In this document: positions 1 through 9,100 of the stretch, piece by piece
Numbering within the stretch: the first letter of the stretch is position 1
How the letters are laid out: each line of letters starts with the position of its first letter
Assembly (NCBI GenBank): GCA_035505995.1
Contig: DATJQF010000104.1
Coordinates: 1 to 18,117, forward strand
DNA: 18,117 bases
Origin: DATJQF01 sp035505995
Lineage (GTDB): Bacteria; Bacteroidota; Bacteroidia; Bacteroidales; FEN-979
Direction of reading: 5' to 3'
The notes under the pieces: model-generated
What the model was told of the DNA's origin: nothing
The model's input: the letters and a program-made list of their open reading frames with translations, nothing else
Databases searched by the model: none
Program-made: the position numbers and the translations under genes

Positions 1-2150
1 CCGGGAAGCCGAAGGGCGTGCAGATCAAGCACAGGTCTACCGTGAACGACGTCCTGTGCCTCGGCAAGAAACTGAGAGTGATCCCGGAAGACATTCTTCT
101 TTCGGTGACCACCATCACATTCGATGTGGCGGAAATGGAGATCTATCTCCCCCTGTGCCACGGAGCAAGGATCGTGATCGGTTCGCAGGAAACGGCCATG
201 GACATTGAGCTTCTGAAAGCCAGGCTGGACACCTCGCATGCCACGTTGTTGCTGGCCACCCCGGTCACGTTCAAGATGCTGGTATTAAGCGAATGGCAGG
301 GAAGCCCCGGGATCAGGGTGTATTCCGGCGGAGAGGGTCTCCCGAAAGAGCTCGCCCGGAAGCTGCTCGACCGGTGCAAGGAAGTATGGAACGGGTACGC
401 CCCTACCGAAACCACCATTTACTCCCTCACCAAGAAAGTGACCCCGAAAGAGCTGGAAGGCGACGGGTACGTTATGCTGGGAAGGCCGTATGACAATACT
501 TACCTTTATATCCTGAACCGGAAGATGGTTCCGGTGCCGGCCGGGATTCCCGGGGAACTCTATATCGGCGGGGATGGGGTCTCGGCTGGATACTTCAATC
601 TTCCCGAGATGACCCGCGAAAGGTTTCTTCCGGATCCCTGGTCCCCCAAGCCGGGCGCCATGATGTTCAAGACCGGCGACCTGGTGCAGTATGACCGGGA
701 AGGAAATGTGATCTTCCTCAACCGACTCGACTCGCAGGTGAAGATCCGCGGATTCCGGATAGAATTGGGGGAAATAGAATCGGTCCTGGCGAAGTATCCC
801 GGCATCAAGGAAAATGTTGTAGTGGTGCGCGAAGATTCGAACCATGAGAAGATGCTGGTCGCGTATTACGTCCTCCGGGAAAACAGCAAGATCGATTACC
901 ATGATCTGAGGCAATACCTGAAGAGCAGGGTGCCGGAATACATGGTTCCCGCCTTTTTTGTGGGCATGCAAGCATTCCCCCTGACCTCCACCCTCAAGGT
1001 CGACCGGAAAGCCCTGCCCGAGCCGGAAAGGGGAACGTCGCAGCTTTCACGCGAATTCGCACCTCCGCAAACGGCTACCGAAGAGGAGCTGGTCAAGATA
1101 TGGTCTTCCCTGCTGAAGCTGAAGAAAGTCGGGATCCATGATGATTTCTTTGAGATCGGCGGTCATTCGATGATCGCGGTCTCGCTGATGCTGCAGATCG
1201 AAAAAGATCTCGGGATCCGGCTCCCGCTGGCCACCCTGTTCGACCACAGCACGATCCACGGGATGGCCGAGGTGATCGATAACGGGGAGGATCCGTTGAA
1301 GTGGAGATCGTTGGTACCGATCCGGCCAGGAGGATCGAAGAAGCCGTTGTTCCTGATCCACGGGATGGGGCTGAATGTCCTGCTGTACACGACGGTCATC
1401 AATTACCTGGATCCCGAAATGCCGGTGTATGGATTACAGGCCCGGGGACTGAACGGGAAAGAGGAGCCCCTGACCACCATGGAGGAGATTGCCGCCTACT
1501 ACATTTCGGAGATCATGAGCGTGGATAAGGACGGCCCTTATGCGATTGCCGGATTTTCCCTGGGCGGGATCATTGCATTCGAAATGGCACAGCAGCTGAG
1601 AAAGATGGGTAAGGAAGTCCGGTTCCTGGGGCTCTTCGACGCTTCGGCGGATGAGTCCTTTGCCGGCCTGCCTCCGTTGCAAAGGAACCTCGCGAAAACG
1701 CAAAGGGTCGTGCGGTACCTGGGCTGGAATATAGGCCATTTCTTCCGCCCTACCGAGGAGAAGAAATTGATGATCCTGAAGCGCAGGCTCCGGGGCCTGA
1801 AGAAAAAATTCACCGGGCTTGATTTCAAGATCGATAAGCAGGATCTCGTGTCCCGGGGGACCATGAAAGAACTGCCGAAATATCTCCGCAAGGTGCATAG
1901 GTCCAATATCAGGGCGACCTCCCATTATGTGATCCGCCCCTACGACGGCATCGTGCACCTGTTCAAAGCCAAGAAACAGACCTTTTACATTAAGAATCCC
2001 GTCGATTACGGATGGGAAAAATATGCCAGGGGCGGGATCCGGATCCATGTGATCCCGGGTGAACATTCCACCACCTTTGCGCCGCCCAATGATAAATTTT
2101 TTGCCGCTGTTTTGCAGGAAGTCTTAAACCAGAGTGAATCCAACAATTAA
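1..2150 (+). CDS. Non-ribosomal peptide synthetase, 3' part: A (partial)-PCP-TE
   Basis: The reading frame is open from the window edge (first full codon at base 3, inside the A3 loop GKPKG), so the 5' part is missing; the GTG at 18 is internal. Counting from base 3 (715 residues): adenylation domain remainder about 1-340, with A4 FDVAEME (Asp 41), A5 NGYAPTE (normally NxYGPTE), A7 FKTGD, A8 QVKIRGFRIE and A10 LKVDRKALP; carrier domain about 355-425 with FFEIGGHS (phosphopantetheine Ser 389); type I thioesterase about 445-715 with GFSLGG (Ser 519), a matching Asp 27 residues later (546) and GEHST (His 688). It should activate one amino acid, hold it as a thioester and release it. My reading of the specificity code is D-V-M-L-Y-G-G-I-Y-K, which matches no standard code I know. 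The tail is co-linear with the next gene, so the missing part is probably C plus the A-domain N terminus. A gap of 11 bases separates it from the next gene. Confidence 0.95.
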   Translation, partial: GKPKGVQIKHRSTVNDVLCLGKKLRVIPEDILLSVTTITFDVAEMEIYLPLCHGARIVIGSQETAMDIELLKARLDTSHATLLLATPVTFKMLVLSEWQGSPGIRVYSGGEGLPKELARKLLDRCKEVWNGYAPTETTIYSLTKKVTPKELEGDGYVMLGRPYDNTYLYILNRKMVPVPAGIPGELYIGGDGVSAGYFNLPEMTRERFLPDPWSPKPGAMMFKTGDLVQYDREGNVIFLNRLDSQVKIRGFRIELGEIESVLAKYPGIKENVVVVREDSNHEKMLVAYYVLRENSKIDYHDLRQYLKSRVPEYMVPAFFVGMQAFPLTSTLKVDRKALPEPERGTSQLSREFAPPQTATEEELVKIWSSLLKLKKVGIHDDFFEIGGHSMIAVSLMLQIEKDLGIRLPLATLFDHSTIHGMAEVIDNGEDPLKWRSLVPIRPGGSKKPLFLIHGMGLNVLLYTTVINYLDPEMPVYGLQARGLNGKEEPLTTMEEIAAYYISEIMSVDKDGPYAIAGFSLGGIIAFEMAQQLRKMGKEVRFLGLFDASADESFAGLPPLQRNLAKTQRVVRYLGWNIGHFFRPTEEKKLMILKRRLRGLKKKFTGLDFKIDKQDLVSRGTMKELPKYLRKVHRSNIRATSHYVIRPYDGIVHLFKAKKQTFYIKNPVDYGWEKYARGGIRIHVIPGEHSTTFAPPNDKFFAAVLQEVLNQSESNN
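3..2150 (+). repeat. Duplicated A-PCP-TE coding block, copy 1
   Basis: From the A3 loop to the stop codon this segment is co-linear with 4040-6181 (2148 against 2142 bases). The encoded proteins are near-identical in long stretches, for example HGMGLNVLLYTT and EEIAAYYISEIM. The distance between catalytic Ser and His of the thioesterase is the same (169 residues). This is a diverged tandem duplication of synthetase genes rather than a mobile repeat. Confidence 0.85.
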
Positions 2151-2161
2151 TTCGTTCCGCT

Positions 2162-5100
2162 ATGCCTTCTTCCAAGCCTGATACAATGCCCGCAACCGGA
2201 TCGGCCGTACTTTCTTTCAGCCAGAGCAGGATCTGGCTCCTGGAACATCTTAATGGCACCCGTCCGGGCCATGCGTTCCCGGTGGATCTGGAGATCACCG
2301 GCAGCCTGGATGCCGATGTGCTTTCACGGGCGATCAGTCAGCTGGTCCTGCGACATGAAGCGCTCCGCACTGTTTTCCCGCTGGTCGACGGCGTGCCCGT
2401 CCGGAAAATCATGGAGCAACCCTGTTCGGATCTGGAGATCGTGCACCTGGAAGAACTGCAGGAAGATAAGAAAACCAGGGAAACGGCAGCCTGTTCAAAA
2501 GCCAATTCGGAGTTCAGGTTCGATCCGGAGAAAGGACCCCTGTGCCGGTTTGAACTGCTGGTGCTGGGGATGGATCAGTACCACCTGCTGATGAATTTTC
2601 ATGAGCTTATAGCAGATCCTGCTTCGGTGAAGATCTTCCTGGAAGAGCTGGCCTCCTTGTACCGGTCGATGACCGAAGGCAAGGTCCCGGATCTCCCGGT
2701 CCTTCCATACACGTATTCCTATTTTACCGATCACCAGAGAAGGTGGCTGGGAAGCGGGGAAGGACGAATGCAGATGGAATACTGGAAAAAGGAGCTTTCC
2801 GGGATCCCGGCCCCGCTGCAACTGCCTGCCGGTGACCGCCGGGCGGACAAGGCATCCTACGGCAGCGCGGAGCTGTCCTTTGAGATTGAGGGTCTGCTTC
2901 TGGGGCGTATCCATAAGCTGGGAGACCGCCTTGGAACCGGCGTTCCCGAGATCCTGCTCACTGCGCTGGGCGTGCTGATGCACCGGTATTCCTCCCAGGA
3001 CGACCTTGTGATCGGGATGCGCATTCCGAACCGGGAAAAACCTGAATTGCAGTCGATGGTCGGGAACCTTGAAAATATACTCCCGATCCGTTTTATGGCC
3101 CGCCCGGAGATGACTTTTACCGAAGCAGTTCAGCAAGCCGTATCAAAGATCAGCGCCGCGACGGAATGCCGGGATGTTCCTTTTGAAAGCATCGTGGAAG
3201 AACTGAAGATCAGGAGGACCCCGGATAAAAGTCCGGTTTTCCAGGTGCTTTTCGGGTACCGGAACTATTCCGGCGAAGGGATCCGCATCCCGGGTCTCGC
3301 GATCGAGATCAGGGAGAAACGGTCCGGAGGAACGCCGTATGACCTTTCCCTGGAAGTGAAGGACCGGAACGACCGGTTATCCTGCAGCCTCTTTTGTCGC
3401 GACGGGCTCTTTGCGGAGGAAGACCTGGTACGCATGATCCGGCACTGGAAAAATCTGCTGGACGCATTCAGCGCCCATGAGCATGCCGATATTGAAGCGG
3501 TCGCCCTTCTCTCGGAAGATGAGGAAATGAAGATCCTTTCGGAATGGAACCGGACCGAGGCTCCCTACCCGGCCGACCGCTGCATTCACGACCTTTTTGA
3601 AGATCAGGTGCGCCAATATCCCGGTTCGGTCGCCGCCGTTTATGAAAAAGATTCCCTGACCTATGCCGGGCTGAACGACAGGGCGAACCGCCTCGCCGCT
3701 TACCTGCTGGAACGCGGGGCAGGAGAGGACCGGATCGTTGCGGTTTACCTGGAACGCAGTCTTGACCTGCTCACCGGACTGCTGGCCGTTTCTAAGACCG
3801 GAGCCACCTATCTCCCCCTGAATCCCCTGAATCCGAAAGTCAGGATCGGAGTGATCCTGGAGGATGCAAAGCCCTCCGTCATCCTTACTCAGGCTTCCCT
3901 GAAGATGCTGCTTCCCGAGACCCGCGCGCAGGTCATCCTCGTGGATGATCCTGAAATCTACAGCATCGGGAAAGGCCAGAACCTTTCGCTCGGGAATCCT
4001 CAAAAACCGGCGTATATCCTGTATACTTCCGGTTCGACGGGAAAGCCTAAAGGAGTGCCGGTTTTACAGCATTCCGTCGTGAACCTCGTCAGTTCGATCG
4101 GCAAGCTGCTGGCGGTTAAGCCGGACGACACCCTGCTGGCCGTGACCACGATTGCGTTCGATATTGCCGAGCTGGAAATGTTCCTCCCCCTGTTCAACGG
4201 GGCCAGGGTGGTGATCGGATCGCAGGAAACGGCTATGGACATGGAGCTCCTGATGAGAAAGCTGGACGAATGCCATGCCACGATCTTCCAGGCCACCCCG
4301 GTCACCTTTAAAATGCTGATCCGGAGTTCCTGGAAAGGGAAGCCCGACCTGAAGGTCGTTTCCGGAGGCGAGGCATTCTCCAAAGAACTCGCCCGGGAGC
4401 TGCTGTCCCGCTGCAAGGAGGTCTGGAACGGGTATGGACCCACCGAGACCACGATTTACTCGGTTATTGCTAAGATCGACAAGGAATCGGCTGCCGGTGA
4501 AGGATATGCCCCGATCGGGAGACCGGTGGACAATACGAAAGTGTACGTGCTGAACCGGAAACGGGTGCCCGTGCCGGCGGGGCATGCCGGGGAATTATAT
4601 ATCGGGGGCGCGGGAGTGTCTCCCGGGTACCTGAACCTGCCGGAAACAACGGCGGAACGCTTCCTGCCGGATCCGTTCCGCAAGGATCCCGGAGCGAAAA
4701 TGTACAAGACCGGCGACCTGGTTTCCTTTTATCCGGACGGTTCCCTGGTCTTCCTGGAGAGGGCCGATGCACAGGTCAAGATCCGGGGATTCCGCATTGA
4801 GCCCGGTGAGATAGAATCGGTCCTGTCGGGATATGACGGGATCAAGGAGAATGTTGTGATCGCGGTGGAGGACCCTGCGGGGGAAAAATCCCTCGCGGCC
4901 TACTATATCTCACAGGATCGGAAAAAGATCCATACGCAGGAGCTGAGGAGATACCTGAAGCAACGATTGCCGGATTACATGGTTCCTGCCTATTTCATCC
5001 CGATGAATAGCTTTCCGCTGACTGCATCCCTGAAAGTGGACCGTAAAGCACTGCCGGACCCCGGATCCGGAGAAGCAGCGGAACTTAATGATTATACAGC

Positions 5101-6181
5101 CCCGTCCACGCCTACCGAGAAGGAGCTGGCGAAGATCTGGATGTCGTTGCTCAGGATCAACCGGATTGGCGTTCATGAGGATTTTTTCGAAGCCGGCGGC
5201 TATTCCATCATTGCAGTTACCATGATGACCCGGATTGAAAAAACATTCGGAGTGAGGCTGCCCCTGGCCATGCTGTTCGAGCAAAGCACCATCCACCAGA
5301 TCGCAAAGCTGATCGACAACGGGGCGGAATCGCTTAAATGGAGGCCCCTGGTCCCTATCCGGCCCTCCGGATCACGGAAGCCGCTCTTTCTCGTCCACGG
5401 GATGGGATTGAATGTGCTGCTCTATACCACCCTGGCGAAGTACCTGGATCCGGAAGTCCCGGTTTACGGGTTGCAGGCTAAGGGAATGAATGGCAAAGAG
5501 AAGCCTCTCGAAACGATAGAAGAGATCGCAGCCTATTATATTTCTGAGATCATGACCGTGGACAAGGAAGGCCCCTATGCTATGGCGGGTTTCTCCCTGG
5601 GGGGAAGGATTGCGTATGAAATGGCGATCCAGCTGAAAGCGATGGGCAGGGAGGTGAGGTTCCTGGGGATGTTCGACACCGATGTGGATGAGCCCGTTGC
5701 GCATCTTCCGTTCTTCCGGAGAAAGCTTAAGCGTGCCAGGAGCCTGACCTATTATATCGCCTGGAATACCGCCCATCTTTTCAGGTCATCTGAAGAAAGC
5801 CAGCTCGCCGTCATCCGGAGAAGGATGACAGGGCTGAAAAAAAGAATAGCAGGCCTCGATTTTAAGATCGATCAGGAAACGATCGTTTCAAGCGGGGCCA
5901 TGAAGGAATTGCCGAAGTACCTGAAGAAGGTGCATCGCGCTAACCGCAGGGCCGACCGGAAGTATATCGTTAAGCCTTACAACGGAAAGGTGCATGTGTT
6001 CAAAGCCATGAAACAAACCTTTTATATCCGCGACCTGGTCAACTACGGTTGGGATAAATACGCCCTGGAAGGGGTTGAAGTTCACGAAGTGCCCGGGGAA
6101 CACTCGACTACATTTGCACCGCCTAATGACCGGGTCTTCGCGGGCGTGCTGCAGGGAATCTTAGATCGATACGAAGGATGA
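2162..6181 (+). CDS. Non-ribosomal peptide synthetase, C-A-PCP-TE, with degenerate condensation domain
   Basis: A complete 1339-residue single-module synthetase. Domains: condensation about 13-440, adenylation about 473-965, carrier about 985-1050, thioesterase about 1073-1339. The A domain has YTSGSTGKPKG, FDIAELE, NGYGPTE, YKTGD, QVKIRGFRIE and LKVDRKALP. My specificity code is D-I-L-Q-V-G-G-I-Y-K, seven of ten identical to the glycine code DILQLGLIWK. The thioesterase triad is intact (Ser 1145 in GFSLGG, Asp 1172, His 1314 in GEHST). Three oddities stand out. The C3 motif reads HELIADP (147-153), so the second, catalytic His of HHxxxDG is Glu 148. The C4 and C5 motifs are also weak (YSYFTDHQ; GNLENILP). 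The carrier motif is GGYS rather than GGHS or GGDS, although Ser 1015 is present. A2 reads LNPLNP instead of LDPxYP. The start at 2162 is the first ATG after the preceding stop; an ATG eight codons downstream is a weaker alternative. It overlaps the next gene by 4 bases (ATGA). Confidence 0.95.
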   Translation: MPSSKPDTMPATGSAVLSFSQSRIWLLEHLNGTRPGHAFPVDLEITGSLDADVLSRAISQLVLRHEALRTVFPLVDGVPVRKIMEQPCSDLEIVHLEELQEDKKTRETAACSKANSEFRFDPEKGPLCRFELLVLGMDQYHLLMNFHELIADPASVKIFLEELASLYRSMTEGKVPDLPVLPYTYSYFTDHQRRWLGSGEGRMQMEYWKKELSGIPAPLQLPAGDRRADKASYGSAELSFEIEGLLLGRIHKLGDRLGTGVPEILLTALGVLMHRYSSQDDLVIGMRIPNREKPELQSMVGNLENILPIRFMARPEMTFTEAVQQAVSKISAATECRDVPFESIVEELKIRRTPDKSPVFQVLFGYRNYSGEGIRIPGLAIEIREKRSGGTPYDLSLEVKDRNDRLSCSLFCRDGLFAEEDLVRMIRHWKNLLDAFSAHEHADIEAVALLSEDEEMKILSEWNRTEAPYPADRCIHDLFEDQVRQYPGSVAAVYEKDSLTYAGLNDRANRLAAYLLERGAGEDRIVAVYLERSLDLLTGLLAVSKTGATYLPLNPLNPKVRIGVILEDAKPSVILTQASLKMLLPETRAQVILVDDPEIYSIGKGQNLSLGNPQKPAYILYTSGSTGKPKGVPVLQHSVVNLVSSIGKLLAVKPDDTLLAVTTIAFDIAELEMFLPLFNGARVVIGSQETAMDMELLMRKLDECHATIFQATPVTFKMLIRSSWKGKPDLKVVSGGEAFSKELARELLSRCKEVWNGYGPTETTIYSVIAKIDKESAAGEGYAPIGRPVDNTKVYVLNRKRVPVPAGHAGELYIGGAGVSPGYLNLPETTAERFLPDPFRKDPGAKMYKTGDLVSFYPDGSLVFLERADAQVKIRGFRIEPGEIESVLSGYDGIKENVVIAVEDPAGEKSLAAYYISQDRKKIHTQELRRYLKQRLPDYMVPAYFIPMNSFPLTASLKVDRKALPDPGSGEAAELNDYTAPSTPTEKELAKIWMSLLRINRIGVHEDFFEAGGYSIIAVTMMTRIEKTFGVRLPLAMLFEQSTIHQIAKLIDNGAESLKWRPLVPIRPSGSRKPLFLVHGMGLNVLLYTTLAKYLDPEVPVYGLQAKGMNGKEKPLETIEEIAAYYISEIMTVDKEGPYAMAGFSLGGRIAYEMAIQLKAMGREVRFLGMFDTDVDEPVAHLPFFRRKLKRARSLTYYIAWNTAHLFRSSEESQLAVIRRRMTGLKKRIAGLDFKIDQETIVSSGAMKELPKYLKKVHRANRRADRKYIVKPYNGKVHVFKAMKQTFYIRDLVNYGWDKYALEGVEVHEVPGEHSTTFAPPNDRVFAGVLQGILDRYEG
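4040..6181 (+). repeat. Duplicated A-PCP-TE coding block, copy 2
   Basis: Counterpart of the block at 3-2150. Both copies encode the same order of A-domain remainder, carrier and thioesterase, and both end at a stop directly before the next synthetase gene. The A-PCP part (to about 5310) also resembles the block at 9829. Confidence 0.85.
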
Positions 6182-9100
6182 AAAACTACCAAACGGTCAT
6201 AGAACTATTCGAGGAGCAGGCATTGGCAAATCCTCTGAAACAAGCTGTCATACAGGATCAACGGACGGTTTCCTACGATGAGCTTAACCGGAAAGCCAAC
6301 GGGCTGGCCGGGCTATTGCAGGAAAAGGGTGTCGGACCGGACGGGGTCGTAGCGATCCTGATGGACCCCGGCATTGAATTCATCATCGCTGTGCTGGGAA
6401 TCCTCAAGGCAGGGGGAGCCTATCTTCCCATCGATCCGGATTATCCCGGGAAAAGGATCCGGTATATCCTGGAGAACAGCGGTTCAAAGATATTGGTGAC
6501 CGGTTCCGCATCCCGGGCATTTGAAAGCCCTGAAAGGGAGATCCTGGTGCTGGATGATTACCGGGATCTTGCTTCAGCGGAAGACCGGCCTGTGAAGGTA
6601 ATTGAGGCTTCCAGCCTGGCCTACGTCATCTATACTTCCGGCTCCACCGGTACGCCCAAAGGGGTGATGATCCCCCACCGGGCCCTGATGAGCTATATCG
6701 AATGGGCGATAAAGGTGTACCTGGATGGCGAAAAGATGGATTTCCCGCTGTACACTTCCGTTTCCTTCGATCTTACGGTTACCTCTTTATTCACTCCGCT
6801 GGCATCCGGTAATTCGATCATCGTCTATGCCGGCGACGACAAGCTTTCGTTGATCGAGCGGGTGATCCGGGAAAACCGGGTGGGGATCGTCAAGCTGACC
6901 CCCACGCATCTCGCGATGATCGGGGAGATGGATGTCTCCGGCTCCGTGATCCGCAAGATGATCGTCGGGGGGGAGAACCTGACCCGGGGCATCGCACAAA
7001 AAGCCCGGGAGCGTTTTGACGGCCGCGTCAGGATCTTCAATGAGTACGGGCCTACCGAAGCAACGGTGGGATGCATGATCCATGAATTTGACCCGGAAGC
7101 GGATCTCCGTCCTTCGGTCCCGATCGGGAAAGCCGCCGGTCATATGGAGATCTATCTTCTCGACGAAGCCTTGAACCCGGTGCCGGAAGGCCGGACAGGG
7201 GAGATCTATATCTCAGGCGAAGGGGTGGCCTCCGGATACCTTAACAACCCCGGACTGACCCGGGAAAGGTTTCTGCCCGACCCGTTCCGGAAAGGGAAGA
7301 TCATGTATAAAAGCGGCGACCTGGCCAGGACGCTGCCATCGGGGGATATCGAATTCGCCGGCCGATCCGATTTCCAGGTCAAGATCCGCGGATACCGCAT
7401 CGAACCGGAGGAAATAGAATCCGTTATTTCCCGCTTCCCGGGAATCAGGGAAACTGCAGTGATCGTCCGGGAAGATACTCCCGGGAATCCCGTTCTGGCT
7501 GCGTATTATACTACGGCCGGGAACGGTGGACCGGATCCCGGCGGGATCCTCCGGCATCTGAAAGAGAATCTGCCGGATTACATGATCCCTGCCCACCTGG
7601 TCCGGCTCGAAAAGATGCCGCTCACCGCGAACCATAAAATCGACCGGAATGCCCTTCCGGCCCACCAGCCGGGGATAAAGACTGTCGGCGAGACCGGCCG
7701 GGTTCCCTCCGGTCCGACAGAGGTCAGGATCGCCTTGATATGGGAGGATCTCCTGAAAACAAAACCCATCAGCGCTTCCTCGAACTTTTTCGAACTGGGC
7801 GGACATTCTCTCACGGCTGCCCAGCTGATCCTGAGGATACGGAAGGAATTTGGCGTCGAACTGCCTTTCAGGCTCATTTTTGAGGAGCCGACGATCGAAG
7901 CACTGGCTATATTTGCGGACCGGGCGATGACTGCCGGCCACGCGATGCGGGCAACCGGCGCCGTGAGCCGGCCCGGGACGAAGAAGGAGGTATATCCGCT
8001 TTCTTCCATCCAGAACCGGATCTGGATGCTTGAGAATATGGATAAGGAGATGACGGCATACAATGTCCCGCTGGATTACCTGATCTCCGGGGATCTTAAC
8101 GTGCCGGTGCTGGAGGAGTCGCTGAACCGGATGGTGCAGCGCCATGAATCCTTCCGTACAGTCTTCCCGGTGGTCGACGGAAAGCCCGTGCAGAAGATAC
8201 TTCCGGGGCTCAGGGTCGACCTGGTGCTGACCGATCTGCGTAATGAACCGGCTGAAATAAAGAAAAAACACGTGGCGGACCTGTCGCTGGCCAATGCGAT
8301 TCACCGGTTCGACCTGGAGCAGGGACCGCTGTTCCGGTTCGAACTGATCGTAACCGGGGAAAGGGAATATGTTTTCCTGATGAATTCCCATCATCTGATA
8401 TCCGATGCGGCGACCCTGGGGATCTTTTTCAGCGAGTTGACGACGGTTTATTCAGGCCTGGTTGCCGGCCAGCCGGTCACCCTGCCTGCGGTGGGGATGA
8501 CCTATGCCGAATATTCGGACTGGCAGCAGGAATGGCTCGGCAGCGACGAGTGCCGGATGCAGCTGGAGTACTGGAAAAAGGAATTATCCGGAATTCCGCA
8601 GTCGCTTCAGTTGCCGACCGATTTCCGCCGACCGAAAGTTCAGACCTATCACGGCAACGAATTTCATTTTGAGATCGGAGGGGAGCTGAGGAAAAAAATA
8701 TTTGACCTGGGAAGGACCCATGGAATCAGTCTGTCCCTTCCCGTACTGGCCGCATACGGCATCCTGCTCTCGAGGTACTCCTCCCAGGAGGACCTGGTGA
8801 TCGGTGTGCCTGTTTCCACCCGGAATTCCGAAGAGCAGGGATCGACCATCGGACCGCTCATCAATACGCTGCCCATCCGGTTCCTTGCCGGTGGGGAAAC
8901 GACTTTCTCGGCGGCGCTGGAGCAGCTTAAAACGAGGTTCTTCCAGGCCATGGAGAACCGGGATGTGCCGTTCGAACAACTCGTGGGAGAGCTGAATCTT
9001 GTGCGTACGCCGGATTCCAGCCCCGTATACCAGGTGCTTTTCAATTTTTACGCCCATTACCGGGAAGATATCTCGCTTCCGGGAGTGACGATCCGCATGG

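Noticed and set aside
18..2150. GTG at 18 as the true start of the first gene
   Set aside because: The frame is open upstream to the window edge and the residues there (GKPKG) belong to the A3 loop, so the gene is cut by the window, not started in it.
2253..2591. Second-frame forward open frame within the condensation domain
   Set aside because: Tryptophan- and arginine-rich composition typical of an out-of-frame reading; the overlapping frame carries clear C-domain motifs.
7213..8394. Long reverse-strand open frame (393 codons) inside the third synthetase, and a similar one at 10989-11933
   Set aside because: Both lie antisense to well-supported coding sequence with conserved motifs and show no recognisable domain; G+C-rich codon structure leaves such frames open by chance.
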